From contig MGCU01000019.1 of the NCBI GenBank assembly GCA_001790525.1, positions 1 to 58,238 on the forward strand: DNA of 58,238 bases. The letters run 5' to 3'. Positions within the stretch are counted from its first letter, which is position 1; each line of letters opens with the position of its first letter. Of this stretch, positions 17,019 through 25,102 are shown in pieces. Source of the DNA: Candidatus Saccharibacteria bacterium RIFCSPHIGHO2_12_FULL_47_16b. GTDB lineage: Bacteria; Patescibacteriota; Saccharimonadia; Saccharimonadales; UBA10212. Under the pieces are notes generated by a model. The model had not been told where the DNA came from. It did not search any database and worked only from the letters and a program-made list of their open reading frames with translations. The translations under genes and the position numbers were made by a program.

Positions 17019-18302
17019 GTCTTCAACGGTTTTTTGTTGGCTATCCGGACTCACGACTTCTTCTTTTTCGTTTGGTTTTTCTTGTTTGGCCTGCTCTTGC
17101 TTCTTGCTTCCTGTTTCTTGCTTCACTTCCTCACCGTGTTCTTCTATGGCTTTAAGCAATGATTCTTCAAGTTCAGTTTTCTTCTTAACTTTTTGGGTAA
17201 CTGGCTTGGCTTCTACCTTCTCGGCCTTGACTTCTTTAGAGGCGGTTTTGGTTTCTCCGGCGGCGGCTTCGGCCTCCACATCCAGCTCATAGCCCGTCAG
17301 TTTGCCGGCCAGTCGAACATTTTGGCCATTTCTGCCAATTGCAATACTTAGTTGATCGGTCGGTACAATCACCGTCGCCTTTTTATTTTTTTCATCAATT
17401 TTGACGGAAGTGACGTTGGCCGGCTTCATGGCATTGGCAATATAGGCCGCTGGATTTTCATCCCAGACGATAATGTCAATCATTTCGGCCGAGCCAATTT
17501 CGTCGCGAACGGAATTAATGCGCGTGCCATGACCGCCAACAAAAGTACCAACCGGATCAACACCCGGCACATTGCTGGTTACAGCAATTTTAGAACGGGC
17601 GCCGGGTTCGCGGGCAATCTCTTTAATCTCAACCGCACCATTGGCCATTTCTGGCACTTCGTTTAAGAACAACTGCTGAATGAACTCTTGCGAACCACGG
17701 CTGATAATTAACTGCGGCCCCCGGCTGCCTTTCTCAACTTCTTTGAGATAAAACTTAAGTCGCTGTCCAGGATAATAGCGCTCGCCGTGAATTTGTTCGG
17801 ATATTGGCATAATGCCCTGGGCTCGACCCAGTTCAACCCTTATTAAGCGGCCTTCAACGCGACTAACTGTGCCTGATACCACCGAATTGACCTTATCTTC
17901 AAATTCGGCCATGACAATCTCGCGCTCGGCTTCACGCAAACGCTGCAAGATAACTTGTTTGGCGGTTTGAGCCGCTACTCGGCCAAAATCCTCGATCTTT
18001 TGAATTATTTCAATCTGGTCGCCAAGCTTGGCATTCTTCTTCATAACTTTGGCTTCGGCCAGACTCAATTGCGTTCGAGGGTCCTCCACTTCGTCGACAA
18101 TTTCTTTAGTAACGTAAGCAATTACTTCGCCGGTGTTTATGTTCATGGTGACACGGACTTCCTGTTCGCGGTCGCCATAGTCACGTCGCCAAGCCGCCGC
18201 TAAAGCCTGCTGAACAATATCTTGAACCTGATCTTCGGGCAGATTCTTTTCTTCGGCAATAACTCTGATGGCTTGGGCCAGTTGTTTAAAATCCATTTCC
18301 AT
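17013..18302 (-). CDS. nusA: Transcription termination/antitermination factor NusA
   Basis: NusA binds RNA polymerase and RNA to modulate pausing, termination and antitermination. The 429-residue protein has the N-terminal polymerase-binding domain, an S1 domain (about 130-200) and tandem KH domains (GTFVGGHGTRINSVRDE near 235; IAIGRNGQNVRLA near 320). After about residue 345 comes a Lys/Glu-rich tail not usual for the family. Part of it (EVKQETGSKKQEQAKQEK) is encoded by a degenerate GCTTCTTGCTTCC repeat. The leader carries a terminator-like hairpin. Confidence 0.95.
   Translation of the reverse strand: MEMDFKQLAQAIRVIAEEKNLPEDQVQDIVQQALAAAWRRDYGDREQEVRVTMNINTGEVIAYVTKEIVDEVEDPRTQLSLAEAKVMKKNAKLGDQIEIIQKIEDFGRVAAQTAKQVILQRLREAEREIVMAEFEDKVNSVVSGTVSRVEGRLIRVELGRAQGIMPISEQIHGERYYPGQRLKFYLKEVEKGSRGPQLIISRGSQEFIQQLFLNEVPEMANGAVEIKEIAREPGARSKIAVTSNVPGVDPVGTFVGGHGTRINSVRDEIGSAEMIDIIVWDENPAAYIANAMKPANVTSVKIDEKNKKATVIVPTDQLSIAIGRNGQNVRLAGKLTGYELDVEAEAAAGETKTASKEVKAEKVEAKPVTQKVKKKTELEESLLKAIEEHGEEVKQETGSKKQEQAKQEKPNEKEEVVSPDSQQKTVEDK
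17096..17132 (-). repeat. In-frame low-complexity repeat inside nusA
   Basis: Tandem variants of GCTTCTTGCTTCC within the nusA tail. The same sequence type occurs at the start of the small zinc-protein gene at 52962-53008. It encodes a charged, probably disordered segment. Confidence 0.7.
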
Positions 18303-18309
18303 GTCGTTT

Positions 18310-18432
18310 CACTCCATTTCTCATTTAGCATTTGTCATCTCGCAATTATTTTTCATTAATCATTTTTCAGATGTTTGAAAATTGCAAATTGTTAATTAAT
18401 TGGTAAATGTAAATTGGTAATTGTTAAATGCT
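18310..18432. repeat. Quasi-palindromic AT-rich repeat in the nusA leader
   Basis: Iterated CATTT/AATTG-type words form two imperfectly complementary halves (CATTTAGCATTTG... and ...GTAAATG...AAATGC). The same word family fills the gap upstream of trxB (49316-49410). Confidence 0.7.
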
Positions 18433-18451
18433 TTTTAATCCCTAAAAAGCG

Positions 18452-18474
18452 AAAATCCGACCTTTGTGGCCGGA
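18452..18474 (-). terminator. Terminator-like hairpin at the 5' end of the nusA leader
   Basis: On the minus strand TCCGGCC-ACAAA-GGTCGGA is followed by TTTTCGCTTTTT. It begins only about 5 nt after the predicted transcription start, with no upstream gene on this strand to terminate. An attenuator for nusA autoregulation is the simplest reading. Confidence 0.55.
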
Positions 18475-18485
18475 CATCAACTGTG

Positions 18486-18514
18486 ACTATAGCTTATCTC
18501 TAACTAAATAGCAA
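18486..18514 (-). promoter_or_regulatory. nusA promoter
   Basis: TTGCTA (18509-18514) and TATAGT (18486-18491) are 17 nt apart on the minus strand. The leader to the nusA ATG would be about 175 nt, the longest in the window. Confidence 0.6.
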
Positions 18515-18525
18515 GCGGCCTCTGA

Positions 18526-18538
18526 TACAATAAACCAA
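18526..18538 (+). promoter_or_regulatory. -10 box of the aminopeptidase gene
   Basis: TACAAT at 18526-18531 ends 7 nt before the ATG, so the transcript should be leaderless. No good -35 box is visible. Confidence 0.5.
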
Positions 18539-21121
18539 ATGGCTAAAAAAGCTAGTCGGCTGTTTTTGAATTTTCAGCCGGAAAAATTCTTGCTTCAATT
18601 ATCAATTGATCCGGACAAAATGATCTTTGACGGCCATGTGGTAATTAGCGGCAAAAAAACTGGCTCGCCGTCAAAGCGGCTGACCTTTCATCAAAAAGAT
18701 TTAAAAATAACTGATGCTAAAATCAGCCGAATCGATAAATCAACGAACGACAATATTGAAATTGCTCGGATTAACCTTCATAAAAGTTTTGAAGAAGTCC
18801 GTCTGCATACCAATGAGATTTTATATCCTGGCCAATACCGCATTGAAATAACTTTTTCCGGCCGCGTTAGCGATGCCATGCATGGTATTTACCCCTGCTA
18901 CTATGACAAGCGTCGCCAGAAGTTAATCGCCACCCAGTTTGAAAGTCATTATGCCCGCGAAGCCTTCCCTTGCATTGATGAGCCAGAAGCCAAAGCCGTT
19001 TTTGAACTAACGCTGGAAACGCCGGCCGGCCAAACAGTTTTGGGTAATACGCCAATCAAAAATCAAAAATCAAAAATCAATAAACAAATAACAGAGTTTG
19101 AACCGAGCCCCAAAATGAGCACTTATCTTTTGGCATTTGCTTTTGGGAAACTTAAATATAAGGAATCCAAAACTAACAGCGGTATTAAAGTTCGCGCTTA
19201 TGCCACACCGGCCAACTATAAACTGCTGGATTTTGCGCTGGACACGGCTGTCCGCTGTGTTGATTTTTTTGAAAATTACTTTCAAACACCGTACCCGCTA
19301 GCCAAACTTGATTTTATTGGACTACCTGATTTTTCTTCTGGCGCCATGGAAAACTGGGGTTTAATTACTTTTCGCGAAAGCCTTTTTTTGGTCGATGAAA
19401 AGTCAACCTCGATTGAAACTAAGCAGCTGGCAGCTTTGGTAATTGCTCACGAAATTTCCCATCAGTGGTTTGGCAACCTCGTGACTATGCGCTGGTGGGA
19501 TGATCTTTGGCTGAATGAAAGTTTTGCCAATCTGATGGAATACGTTGCCGTTGATAGGCTTTTTCCAAAGTGGCGTATTTTTGAGCAATTCATCAATGGC
19601 GAAATGGCAGCCGCTTTTCGGCGCGACAGCTTGCCCCACGTTCAGGCCATTCGAACCAAAGTCCGCCACCCAGACGAATTGTCTACTTTATTTGACCCGG
19701 CCATTGTTTATGCTAAAGGCGGTTGTATTTTGCATATGGTTCGCAATCTAATTGGCGACGAAGCCTTTCGCCAGGGGCTAAAAATTTATTTTAAAAAACA
19801 CAAATTCAACAATACCGAGGCTAGTGATTTATGGCAGGCCTTAAGCTCGGCGACTAAAATCAATGTCGACAGTTTTATGGAAGGTTGGTTACATCAGCCG
19901 GGCTTTCCGTTGGTTGAGGTCGATTATCAGCCCGGCTCAATGACTTTTAAGGCAACTCAACAAAGGTTAGTAGCCGGCCGCCGTAGCTCAATCGATTCGA
20001 CTATTTGGCAGGTTCCGCTAGCGCTTTCTGCTCCTGATAAGCGACTACTTTCAGATAAAGAGTCCACTTTTAAATTAGGTGAGAGTCTACCGACACTGAT
20101 TTTTAATGATGAAGCTCAAAGTTATTACCTGCCTTTTTATCGTAATCAAGCTCATCTTCAGTCTATTATTCAAGCTGTATCCAAAAAATCACTTAGTATC
20201 GTCAACCGGCTGCAACTAGTAACCGCCTATAACTTATTGGAAAAGGCCCTGATTGTTCAAAATGCTGACAATCTAGAGTTACTTTTGGCTTACCAATCTG
20301 AAGTTGAAGAACCTGTTTGGAATGTTATGTCGGCTGTACTTGGTGATGCCAAGAGACTGATTATTGGTCAAAAGTCGGATGAGCAAAATCTCAATTTCTA
20401 TATTGCCGGCCTGGTAGATAGTCTGGTTAAGCAACTTGGCTTCGAAGGTCGGCAACCAGAAACGGCTCAAACTAAACGACTAAGAAGTCTGGCTTTGTCA
20501 TTAGCCGCCAGCGCCGAGGTAGCCGATGTCCTACTCGAAGGCCATAAACGTTTTGCCGCCTTTCAGAAACCGTCTGATCTAGCGGCCGACATTAGAGATG
20601 TTGTTTATTACATCACTGCCAGATTTGGTTCGTCAGCTGATTTTAATAAGCTGGTAAAGATTTATAAGGCTCTAGAAAATGCTGATGAAAAGAACGAAAT
20701 TGCTGGCGCACTCTCATCCACTAGAAATGATAACCAAATCAAAACGCTTCTAAGCATGATGACAACCGATGATGTCAGACGGCAAGACACAACTAGCTGG
20801 TTTATAAGTCTGCTAAGCAATTATTATGCCCGAGACTTAACTTGGCGGTGGTTAGTTGATAATTGGGATTTTATTGAAGTTAACTTTGCCGGCGATAAAA
20901 GTTATAGCACTTTTCCTAAGTACGCCGCAGCTGTTTTATCGCGACCAAATGAGCTAGTAAATTACAAAAGATTCTTTGAGCCGAAATTAAAAGTACTGGC
21001 GCTGGAACGAGCTATAAGCCTTGGCATTGAAGAGATCGAGGCGCGGATTGCCTGGCGTAAATATAACGAAGCCACCACTAAAAAATGGCTAGCTCGTTTT
21101 ACTGAAGGTCCGACCTTGTAA
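18539..21121 (+). CDS. M1 family zinc aminopeptidase
   Basis: This gluzincin removes N-terminal residues from peptides. The 860-residue protein has the substrate-binding GAMENWG near 268 and the zinc site HEISHQW near 304 followed by NESFANLMEY, so all three metal ligands and the catalytic glutamate are present. The C-terminal helical ERAP-like domain is complete. Residues about 171-181 are encoded by an iterated AATCAAAA repeat and form a likely surface loop. No signal peptide is seen, so it is probably cytoplasmic. The last codons lie in a 20-bp inverted repeat. Confidence 0.93.
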   Translation: MAKKASRLFLNFQPEKFLLQLSIDPDKMIFDGHVVISGKKTGSPSKRLTFHQKDLKITDAKISRIDKSTNDNIEIARINLHKSFEEVRLHTNEILYPGQYRIEITFSGRVSDAMHGIYPCYYDKRRQKLIATQFESHYAREAFPCIDEPEAKAVFELTLETPAGQTVLGNTPIKNQKSKINKQITEFEPSPKMSTYLLAFAFGKLKYKESKTNSGIKVRAYATPANYKLLDFALDTAVRCVDFFENYFQTPYPLAKLDFIGLPDFSSGAMENWGLITFRESLFLVDEKSTSIETKQLAALVIAHEISHQWFGNLVTMRWWDDLWLNESFANLMEYVAVDRLFPKWRIFEQFINGEMAAAFRRDSLPHVQAIRTKVRHPDELSTLFDPAIVYAKGGCILHMVRNLIGDEAFRQGLKIYFKKHKFNNTEASDLWQALSSATKINVDSFMEGWLHQPGFPLVEVDYQPGSMTFKATQQRLVAGRRSSIDSTIWQVPLALSAPDKRLLSDKESTFKLGESLPTLIFNDEAQSYYLPFYRNQAHLQSIIQAVSKKSLSIVNRLQLVTAYNLLEKALIVQNADNLELLLAYQSEVEEPVWNVMSAVLGDAKRLIIGQKSDEQNLNFYIAGLVDSLVKQLGFEGRQPETAQTKRLRSLALSLAASAEVADVLLEGHKRFAAFQKPSDLAADIRDVVYYITARFGSSADFNKLVKIYKALENADEKNEIAGALSSTRNDNQIKTLLSMMTTDDVRRQDTTSWFISLLSNYYARDLTWRWLVDNWDFIEVNFAGDKSYSTFPKYAAAVLSRPNELVNYKRFFEPKLKVLALERAISLGIEEIEARIAWRKYNEATTKKWLARFTEGPTL
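19049..19090 (+). repeat. In-frame low-complexity repeat inside the aminopeptidase gene
   Basis: Four near-identical AATCAAAA units run on within the coding frame and encode a KNQKSKINKQ loop. This is the same class of repeat as the intergenic ones. Confidence 0.7.
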
Positions 21122-21184
21122 AAAGCAAAGTGATTTTATGCAAAATCACTAGATTTTACCTCTATTTTTACAAGGTCGGACCTT
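21105..21184. terminator. 80-nt double inverted repeat between convergent genes
   Basis: AAGGTCCGACCTTGTAAAAA (21105-21124) is the exact complement of 21165-21184. Each arm starts with its own palindrome (AAGGTC-C-GACCTT). Between them GTGATTTT-ATGC-AAAATCAC forms a perfect 8-bp hairpin. It covers the aminopeptidase stop codon and ends 2 nt before the yraN stop. A bidirectional terminator is the likeliest role. Confidence 0.75.
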
Positions 21185-21186
21185 AC

Positions 21187-21528
21187 CTAGTCGATTTCAA
21201 CTAGGTTAATTTCGCTAAAGTTAGAGCCTGAAACTTCGGCGCCGATTATTCGATAGTCGCCATCGTAATTATGGTCTTGATTCCAAATCCTAGCCGCAAA
21301 TTTTAGCTGGTTTAGTTTGTGTGGTGTGATATGTTCAAGACCGCCGCCTTGATCATCGGCCTGCCGGTATTTGACCTCGACAAAATATATCACGTCTTTT
21401 TTACGAGCGACGATGTCTAGCTCACAAACTTTGGTTTTCCAGTTGCGATTAAGGATATTAAAACCATCCTTCTTCAAATGTTCGGCGACAGCTGCTTCGG
21501 CTCTTGAACCAGTTGTTAATTTTGCCAT
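21187..21528 (-). CDS. YraN/UPF0102 family nuclease-like protein
   Basis: A 113-residue protein with the restriction-endonuclease-like fold: GSRAEAAVAEHLKKDG helix, then CELDIVARKKD and VYFVEVK-type (IYFVEVKYR) strands carrying the E-x-D...E-x-K site. Family members usually sit next to rnhB, as here, where the two genes overlap by 13 nt. The cellular role of the family is unknown. Confidence 0.9.
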   Translation of the reverse strand: MAKLTTGSRAEAAVAEHLKKDGFNILNRNWKTKVCELDIVARKKDVIYFVEVKYRQADDQGGGLEHITPHKLNQLKFAARIWNQDHNYDGDYRIIGAEVSGSNFSEINLVEID

Positions 21529-22094
21529 AGCTCCAACTCGTACAGACGATAGATCGGTTCAAACAATTGGCGATGGATTCGTTTGAGTGCCCCAAACCGA
21601 TCTAGCGCCTGAAGGTGCTCGGGGGTAGCATAGCCAACATGCGATTCAAAGCCGTATCGCGGATGACGTTTGCCAAGTTCGATCATAAAGCGATCGCGCA
21701 GCACCTTGGCATAAATTGAGGCGGCCGAAACGATTGGAACTTTCAAGTCAGCATCAATCAGACACTGGATTCGTTTGTAGCGCCGCGAAAAATAATTTAT
21801 TGGCCCGTCCATGATAATTTCATCTTGATAGTTAACTTTTAATGACCGCAGAGCTCGTTTTAAGCCGAGCTTTTGGGCGCCGGTTAGCCCCAGGCGATCA
21901 ATCTCCACGGCTTTGACCCAACCCTCGCCGAATTGGAAGTTGGAAGTTAGAGGTTCGAATATGGTTTCTCTTTGAACTCGCGTCAGAAGTTTAGAATCTG
22001 TCAGGCCGTCGGGCAGCTCGCCGGTTTGGCGGGTGGCTACAACCAGTAGCGGACCAGCTAATGATCCTCTGCCCACCTCGTCGACGCCAATCAT
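21516..22094 (-). CDS. rnhB: Ribonuclease HII
   Basis: RNase HII nicks RNA-DNA hybrids and misincorporated ribonucleotides. The 192-residue protein begins with the diagnostic GVDEVGRGSLAGP carrying the first Asp-Glu pair, and has DADLKVPIVSAASIYAKVLRDR downstream. Residues about 44-55 (EPLTSNFQFGEGW) are encoded by a degenerate GGAAGTTGGAAGTT repeat in a surface-loop position. It follows rplS and overlaps yraN, a common rplS-rnhB-yraN order. Confidence 0.95.
   Translation of the reverse strand: MIGVDEVGRGSLAGPLLVVATRQTGELPDGLTDSKLLTRVQRETIFEPLTSNFQFGEGWVKAVEIDRLGLTGAQKLGLKRALRSLKVNYQDEIIMDGPINYFSRRYKRIQCLIDADLKVPIVSAASIYAKVLRDRFMIELGKRHPRYGFESHVGYATPEHLQALDRFGALKRIHRQLFEPIYRLYELELWQN
21932..21965 (-). 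repeat. In-frame low-complexity repeat inside rnhB
   Basis: TTGGAAGTTGGAAGTTAGAG-type iterations (plus-strand reading) lie within the rnhB frame. The word type resembles the intergenic repeats at 44176 and 47485. Confidence 0.6.
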
Positions 22095-22136
22095 AATTAT
22101 TAGGGTATAGGGTTTAGGGATTAGGGTCTATTGTTA
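22095..22136. repeat. TTAGGG-type low-complexity spacer repeat
   Basis: Degenerate AGGGTATAGGGTTTAGGG iterations lie between rplS and rnhB. The same type occurs in frame inside pheS at 53936-53976. Confidence 0.65.
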
Positions 22137-22153
22137 TTTTGTCTACTTGGCAA

Positions 22154-22786
22154 TTATTTTTCTTTGTTTTGAGGCTCGGCTGGACCTTGGGCGGCAGCTT
22201 TTTCTTTCGGCTGTTCTTCAATTTTGTCGGCTTCGGCTTTTAAGGGTTCAAGTGACTCTTCGGGGGTAGAAGTTGGTTCGTGCTTAGACAGCAATTCTTT
22301 AACTTTAGCTTCACGTTTGGCTTCTTCTTCGGCTTTGGCCGCTTCGGCTTCTTTATGGGCTTTGGCTTGTTCTTCCTTAATTTTAGTCTCTTCAGTAGTG
22401 GCAGCTTCATCCTCGATAGTGCCAACAGCCTCACGGTCAAACTTAACGCCCGTCAGTCTAGCACCTTTGCCGCGTAAGCCACGCATATAACTAAGGTAAT
22501 TACGGCGAACTTTGCTTCTTTTAGTAACTTCAATCTTGGTTACGCTTGGTGAATGAAGAAGATAGGTTTTTTCAACGCCCACACCGCTGGCAATTCGTCG
22601 AACTGTAAAGTTAGCGGTTGAACTGGCCATTCGTTTGGTCCTAATAACAGTGCCTTCAAAGACCTGAACCCGAGTTTTACCCGCCTCCAGCACCTTTTGA
22701 TGCACTCTAACTGTATCGCCGGACCGTACATCGACTGTCGACTTCCGCTTTAGGCCCTGCTCGATAAGTTGAATCGGATTTTCCAT
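22154..22786 (-). CDS. rplS: Ribosomal protein bL19 with long C-terminal extension
   Basis: bL19 sits at the 30S-50S interface. The first ~110 residues are canonical (VRVHQKVLEAGKTRVQVFEGTVI, YLLHSPSVTKIEV, LSYMRGLRGKGARL). Family length is about 115, but this protein has 210 residues: the extra ~95 are a Lys/Glu/Ala-rich low-complexity tail, likely partly coiled coil and disordered. It precedes rnhB. The extension could reach another ribosomal or cytoplasmic partner, but its function is unknown. Confidence 0.95.
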   Translation of the reverse strand: MENPIQLIEQGLKRKSTVDVRSGDTVRVHQKVLEAGKTRVQVFEGTVIRTKRMASSTANFTVRRIASGVGVEKTYLLHSPSVTKIEVTKRSKVRRNYLSYMRGLRGKGARLTGVKFDREAVGTIEDEAATTEETKIKEEQAKAHKEAEAAKAEEEAKREAKVKELLSKHEPTSTPEESLEPLKAEADKIEEQPKEKAAAQGPAEPQNKEK

Positions 22787-22827
22787 AGGCTTTAAGTTAC
22801 GCTAATAGATTGTAAATCGCAAATCTT

Positions 22828-24426
22828 TTACTCAACAACCCTGTAAATTTCTTCGATAGCAGTTAGCCCGGCCGCAGCTTTTAATACACCGTCTTGCAGC
22901 ATAGTCCGCATACCTTCTGCGACAGCCTTTGCCTCCAGCGCTTCGGTAGTTATTTGATTGGCCGGCAGTTTGAGCATATCACGTACGCCGGGCGTCATAA
23001 TCAACTGTTCACGCAAGGCTAGCTGGCCGGAAAAGCCAAATGGATTCTCGGCCGACTTGCCCGGCCTATATAGGGTCAGACGATTGATGTCTGGTCTTTC
23101 AATATCCGGTGGCAAACTATCAATAACTTTCTTAAGTTGAGCCTTTAGAGCCTCATCGGGAACGTAGGGTTGCTTGGTCGCATCGTCCAAACGCCTGACC
23201 AAACGTTGAGCCATAATCAAGCGCATGGCGCTGGCAAACAGTGGATTAATACCCACCATATCGAGCATTCGGGTTAAGGCGGCAGCGGCGCTGGCAGCGT
23301 GGAAAGTACTCATTACTAAATGGCCGGTCAAAGCGCCTTGCAGGGCCGTTTTAGCGGTATCTTGGTCGCGAATCTCGCCGACCATGACTACATCCGGGTC
23401 CAGCCTCAAAACGGCTCGTAGTTTCTCGGCAAAACTTTGGCCTTCCAGTTCGCCGTGGACCGGAATTTGGGTGACGCCGGGCATATTATATTCAACTGGG
23501 TCTTCCAAGGTGATAATTTTCCGCTCCGGTTGATTGAGGGTGTTAATCAGCGCATAAAGCGTGGTGGTCTTCCCCGAGCCAGTCGGTCCAACCACCAGTA
23601 CCATGCCGGTTGGATGTTGAATAATATCATTAACAATGACGGACTCTTGCTCACTTAGACCAAGATTAGCTAAGACAAAATAGTCAAGTTTGAGATTAAA
23701 CAGGCGCATGACCACATCCATGCCATAGACGGTAGGAATAGTCTCAACCCTCAAGTTGAGAGTAACCTCCTGGTCGGTAGCCAGTTTATAAGTACGGCTA
23801 ATATGGCCAGATTGAGCCTCGGCCGCGTCGGTTGAAACATCGGCCGCGCTGGCCACAACTGACAAAAGATGGCGGTATTTTTCATAGGCAAGATAAGCTA
23901 CCGGGTGTAAAACGCCATCCACCCGAAAACGAATTCTGACATTTTGGCGCTGGCACTCTAAATGGATATCACTGGCCTTCAAACGAAAAGCCTGCTGGAC
24001 AAGATAGGCCAGCATGTCATCCGGCCGGACCTTTTCTAGCGTGGCGCTGACGTCGGCCACAATATCAGTAGTTTCGACTGGACTGATGGAAATGTTCTGA
24101 TATTCAACCTTTTTGGGCGGATCATATAGCAACATGTACTCGCGATAGCCGGCTTCAGAAATGATAAAGAAATCCGTTCGAAAATCGGAAAAGCGATCGC
24201 GTAATTTATCGATTGTCTGTTGAGCAGTCGTAGTGGTTATGCCAAAACGGATATGATGCTCATCTCCGTAAAGCGGAATAACCTTTAGCTCGTACATCTC
24301 TTTGACAGGCAAAATGTCTTTATAAAGTTGTTTAGTTAGCTGACGGGTATCGGCATAGTTTAAACCCAACAGATGCGCCCGGCGCTGGGTCAGCTGCTCA
24401 TCTTTGGTTCGTTGATCAACAGGCAT
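22828..24426 (-). CDS. Type IV pilus assembly ATPase, PilB/GspE family
   Basis: A secretion-superfamily hexameric ATPase powering pilus extension. The 532-residue protein has an N-terminal MshEN-like part, Walker A GPTGSGKTTTLYALI near 282, the Asp box, Walker B MVGEIRD near 348 and the His box STFHAASAA. Most PilB proteins have a CxxC...CxxC zinc element after LVRRL; here that stretch (RLDDATKQPYVPDEALK) has no cysteines. TATAAT lies exactly 6 nt before the ATG. No other pilus gene is in the window. Confidence 0.92.
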   Translation of the reverse strand: MPVDQRTKDEQLTQRRAHLLGLNYADTRQLTKQLYKDILPVKEMYELKVIPLYGDEHHIRFGITTTTAQQTIDKLRDRFSDFRTDFFIISEAGYREYMLLYDPPKKVEYQNISISPVETTDIVADVSATLEKVRPDDMLAYLVQQAFRLKASDIHLECQRQNVRIRFRVDGVLHPVAYLAYEKYRHLLSVVASAADVSTDAAEAQSGHISRTYKLATDQEVTLNLRVETIPTVYGMDVVMRLFNLKLDYFVLANLGLSEQESVIVNDIIQHPTGMVLVVGPTGSGKTTTLYALINTLNQPERKIITLEDPVEYNMPGVTQIPVHGELEGQSFAEKLRAVLRLDPDVVMVGEIRDQDTAKTALQGALTGHLVMSTFHAASAAAALTRMLDMVGINPLFASAMRLIMAQRLVRRLDDATKQPYVPDEALKAQLKKVIDSLPPDIERPDINRLTLYRPGKSAENPFGFSGQLALREQLIMTPGVRDMLKLPANQITTEALEAKAVAEGMRTMLQDGVLKAAAGLTAIEEIYRVVE

Positions 24427-24432
24427 AGCACT

Positions 24433-24438
24433 ATTATA
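24433..24438 (-). promoter_or_regulatory. -10 box of the pilB-like gene
   Basis: TATAAT ends 6 nt before the ATG at 24426, predicting transcription starting at or next to the start codon. Confidence 0.6.
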
Positions 24439-24454
24439 TGCTTACGCTTATAAA

Positions 24455-24497
24455 AACCTCAAAGCTTTAAGCTTTTGACTTTTTTGCTTTAAGCTAG
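24455..24497. repeat. Low-complexity AAGCTTT repeat
   Basis: Iterated AAAGCTTTAAGCTTTTG words fill the divergent gap between the pilB-like and SpoU genes. They overlap the likely promoter of the latter. Confidence 0.55.
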
Positions 24498-24501
24498 AAC
24501 C

Positions 24502-24996
24502 ATGACTAAGCTGGTTTTAATTATTCATAACGTCCGTTCGGCCCATAACGTCGGTTCAATGCTAAGAACCGCCGATGGTCTTGGGATTGAAGAGGTTTAC
24601 CTGACTGGCTATACGCCGTACCCACCGGCCGTCAATGATAAGCGCTTGCCCCACATCAGACAATCAACTGGCCGCCGGATTCATAAAACCGCGCTTGGCG
24701 CTGAAAAAACAGTCAAATGGCAACATACGTCCAATGTCAAAAAATTAATCAAAGATTTAAAACTCAAGGGTTTTACAGTCGCCGCCCTTGAGCAAACCGC
24801 CGGAGCCTTAGACATAAGCAAATACCATTCAGACTCGGCCATGGCTCTTTTAGTTGGCACTGAAACAACAGGCTTAGTCGCCGAAATTATTGCTTTATGC
24901 GACGACGCCCTAATGATTCCCATGCTCGGCCAAAAAGAATCATTTAACGTTGCCGTCGCGGCGGCCATAGCGCTCTACCATTTGCGCTACAAATAG
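24502..24996 (+). CDS. SpoU/TrmH-family RNA 2'-O-methyltransferase
   Basis: A 164-residue SPOUT methylase. Motif 1 is HNVRSAHNVGSMLRTADGLG, motif 2 is LLVGTETTGL and motif 3 is MIPMLGQKESFNVAVAAAIA, the knotted SAM site. The short length means a bare catalytic domain like TrmL, without the extra RNA-binding domain of longer members. The target (tRNA wobble or rRNA) cannot be told from sequence. Confidence 0.93.
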   Translation: MTKLVLIIHNVRSAHNVGSMLRTADGLGIEEVYLTGYTPYPPAVNDKRLPHIRQSTGRRIHKTALGAEKTVKWQHTSNVKKLIKDLKLKGFTVAALEQTAGALDISKYHSDSAMALLVGTETTGLVAEIIALCDDALMIPMLGQKESFNVAVAAAIALYHLRYK

Positions 24997-25083
24997 CAAT
25001 CAACAATCAGCAATAAATAATAAACCGGATCTTTGATTTTTTGCCTTTTATAGATAAATGTTTTTTGTTTATTGTTTATTGTT
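24997..25083. repeat. Quasi-palindromic CAATAAA/TTTATTG repeat
   Basis: CAATCAACAATCAGCAATAA on the left is complementary to the iterated GTTTATTGTTTATTG on the right. The right arm carries the region directly upstream of the CAP gene -10 box, so the repeat may supply promoter sequence. Confidence 0.7.
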
Positions 25084-25102
25084 TATAATCATAAGCAAGA
25101 TG
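25084..25102 (+). promoter_or_regulatory. Conserved promoter-start motif of the CAP gene
   Basis: TATAATCATAAGCAAGATG includes the -10 box and start codon. Eighteen of 19 bases match the motif before the transketolase N-terminal gene at 43406-43424. Confidence 0.65.

Noticed and set aside
22095-22136. Telomere-like TTAGGG repeats
   Set aside because: They are short, degenerate and internal, and fit the wider low-complexity repeat class.
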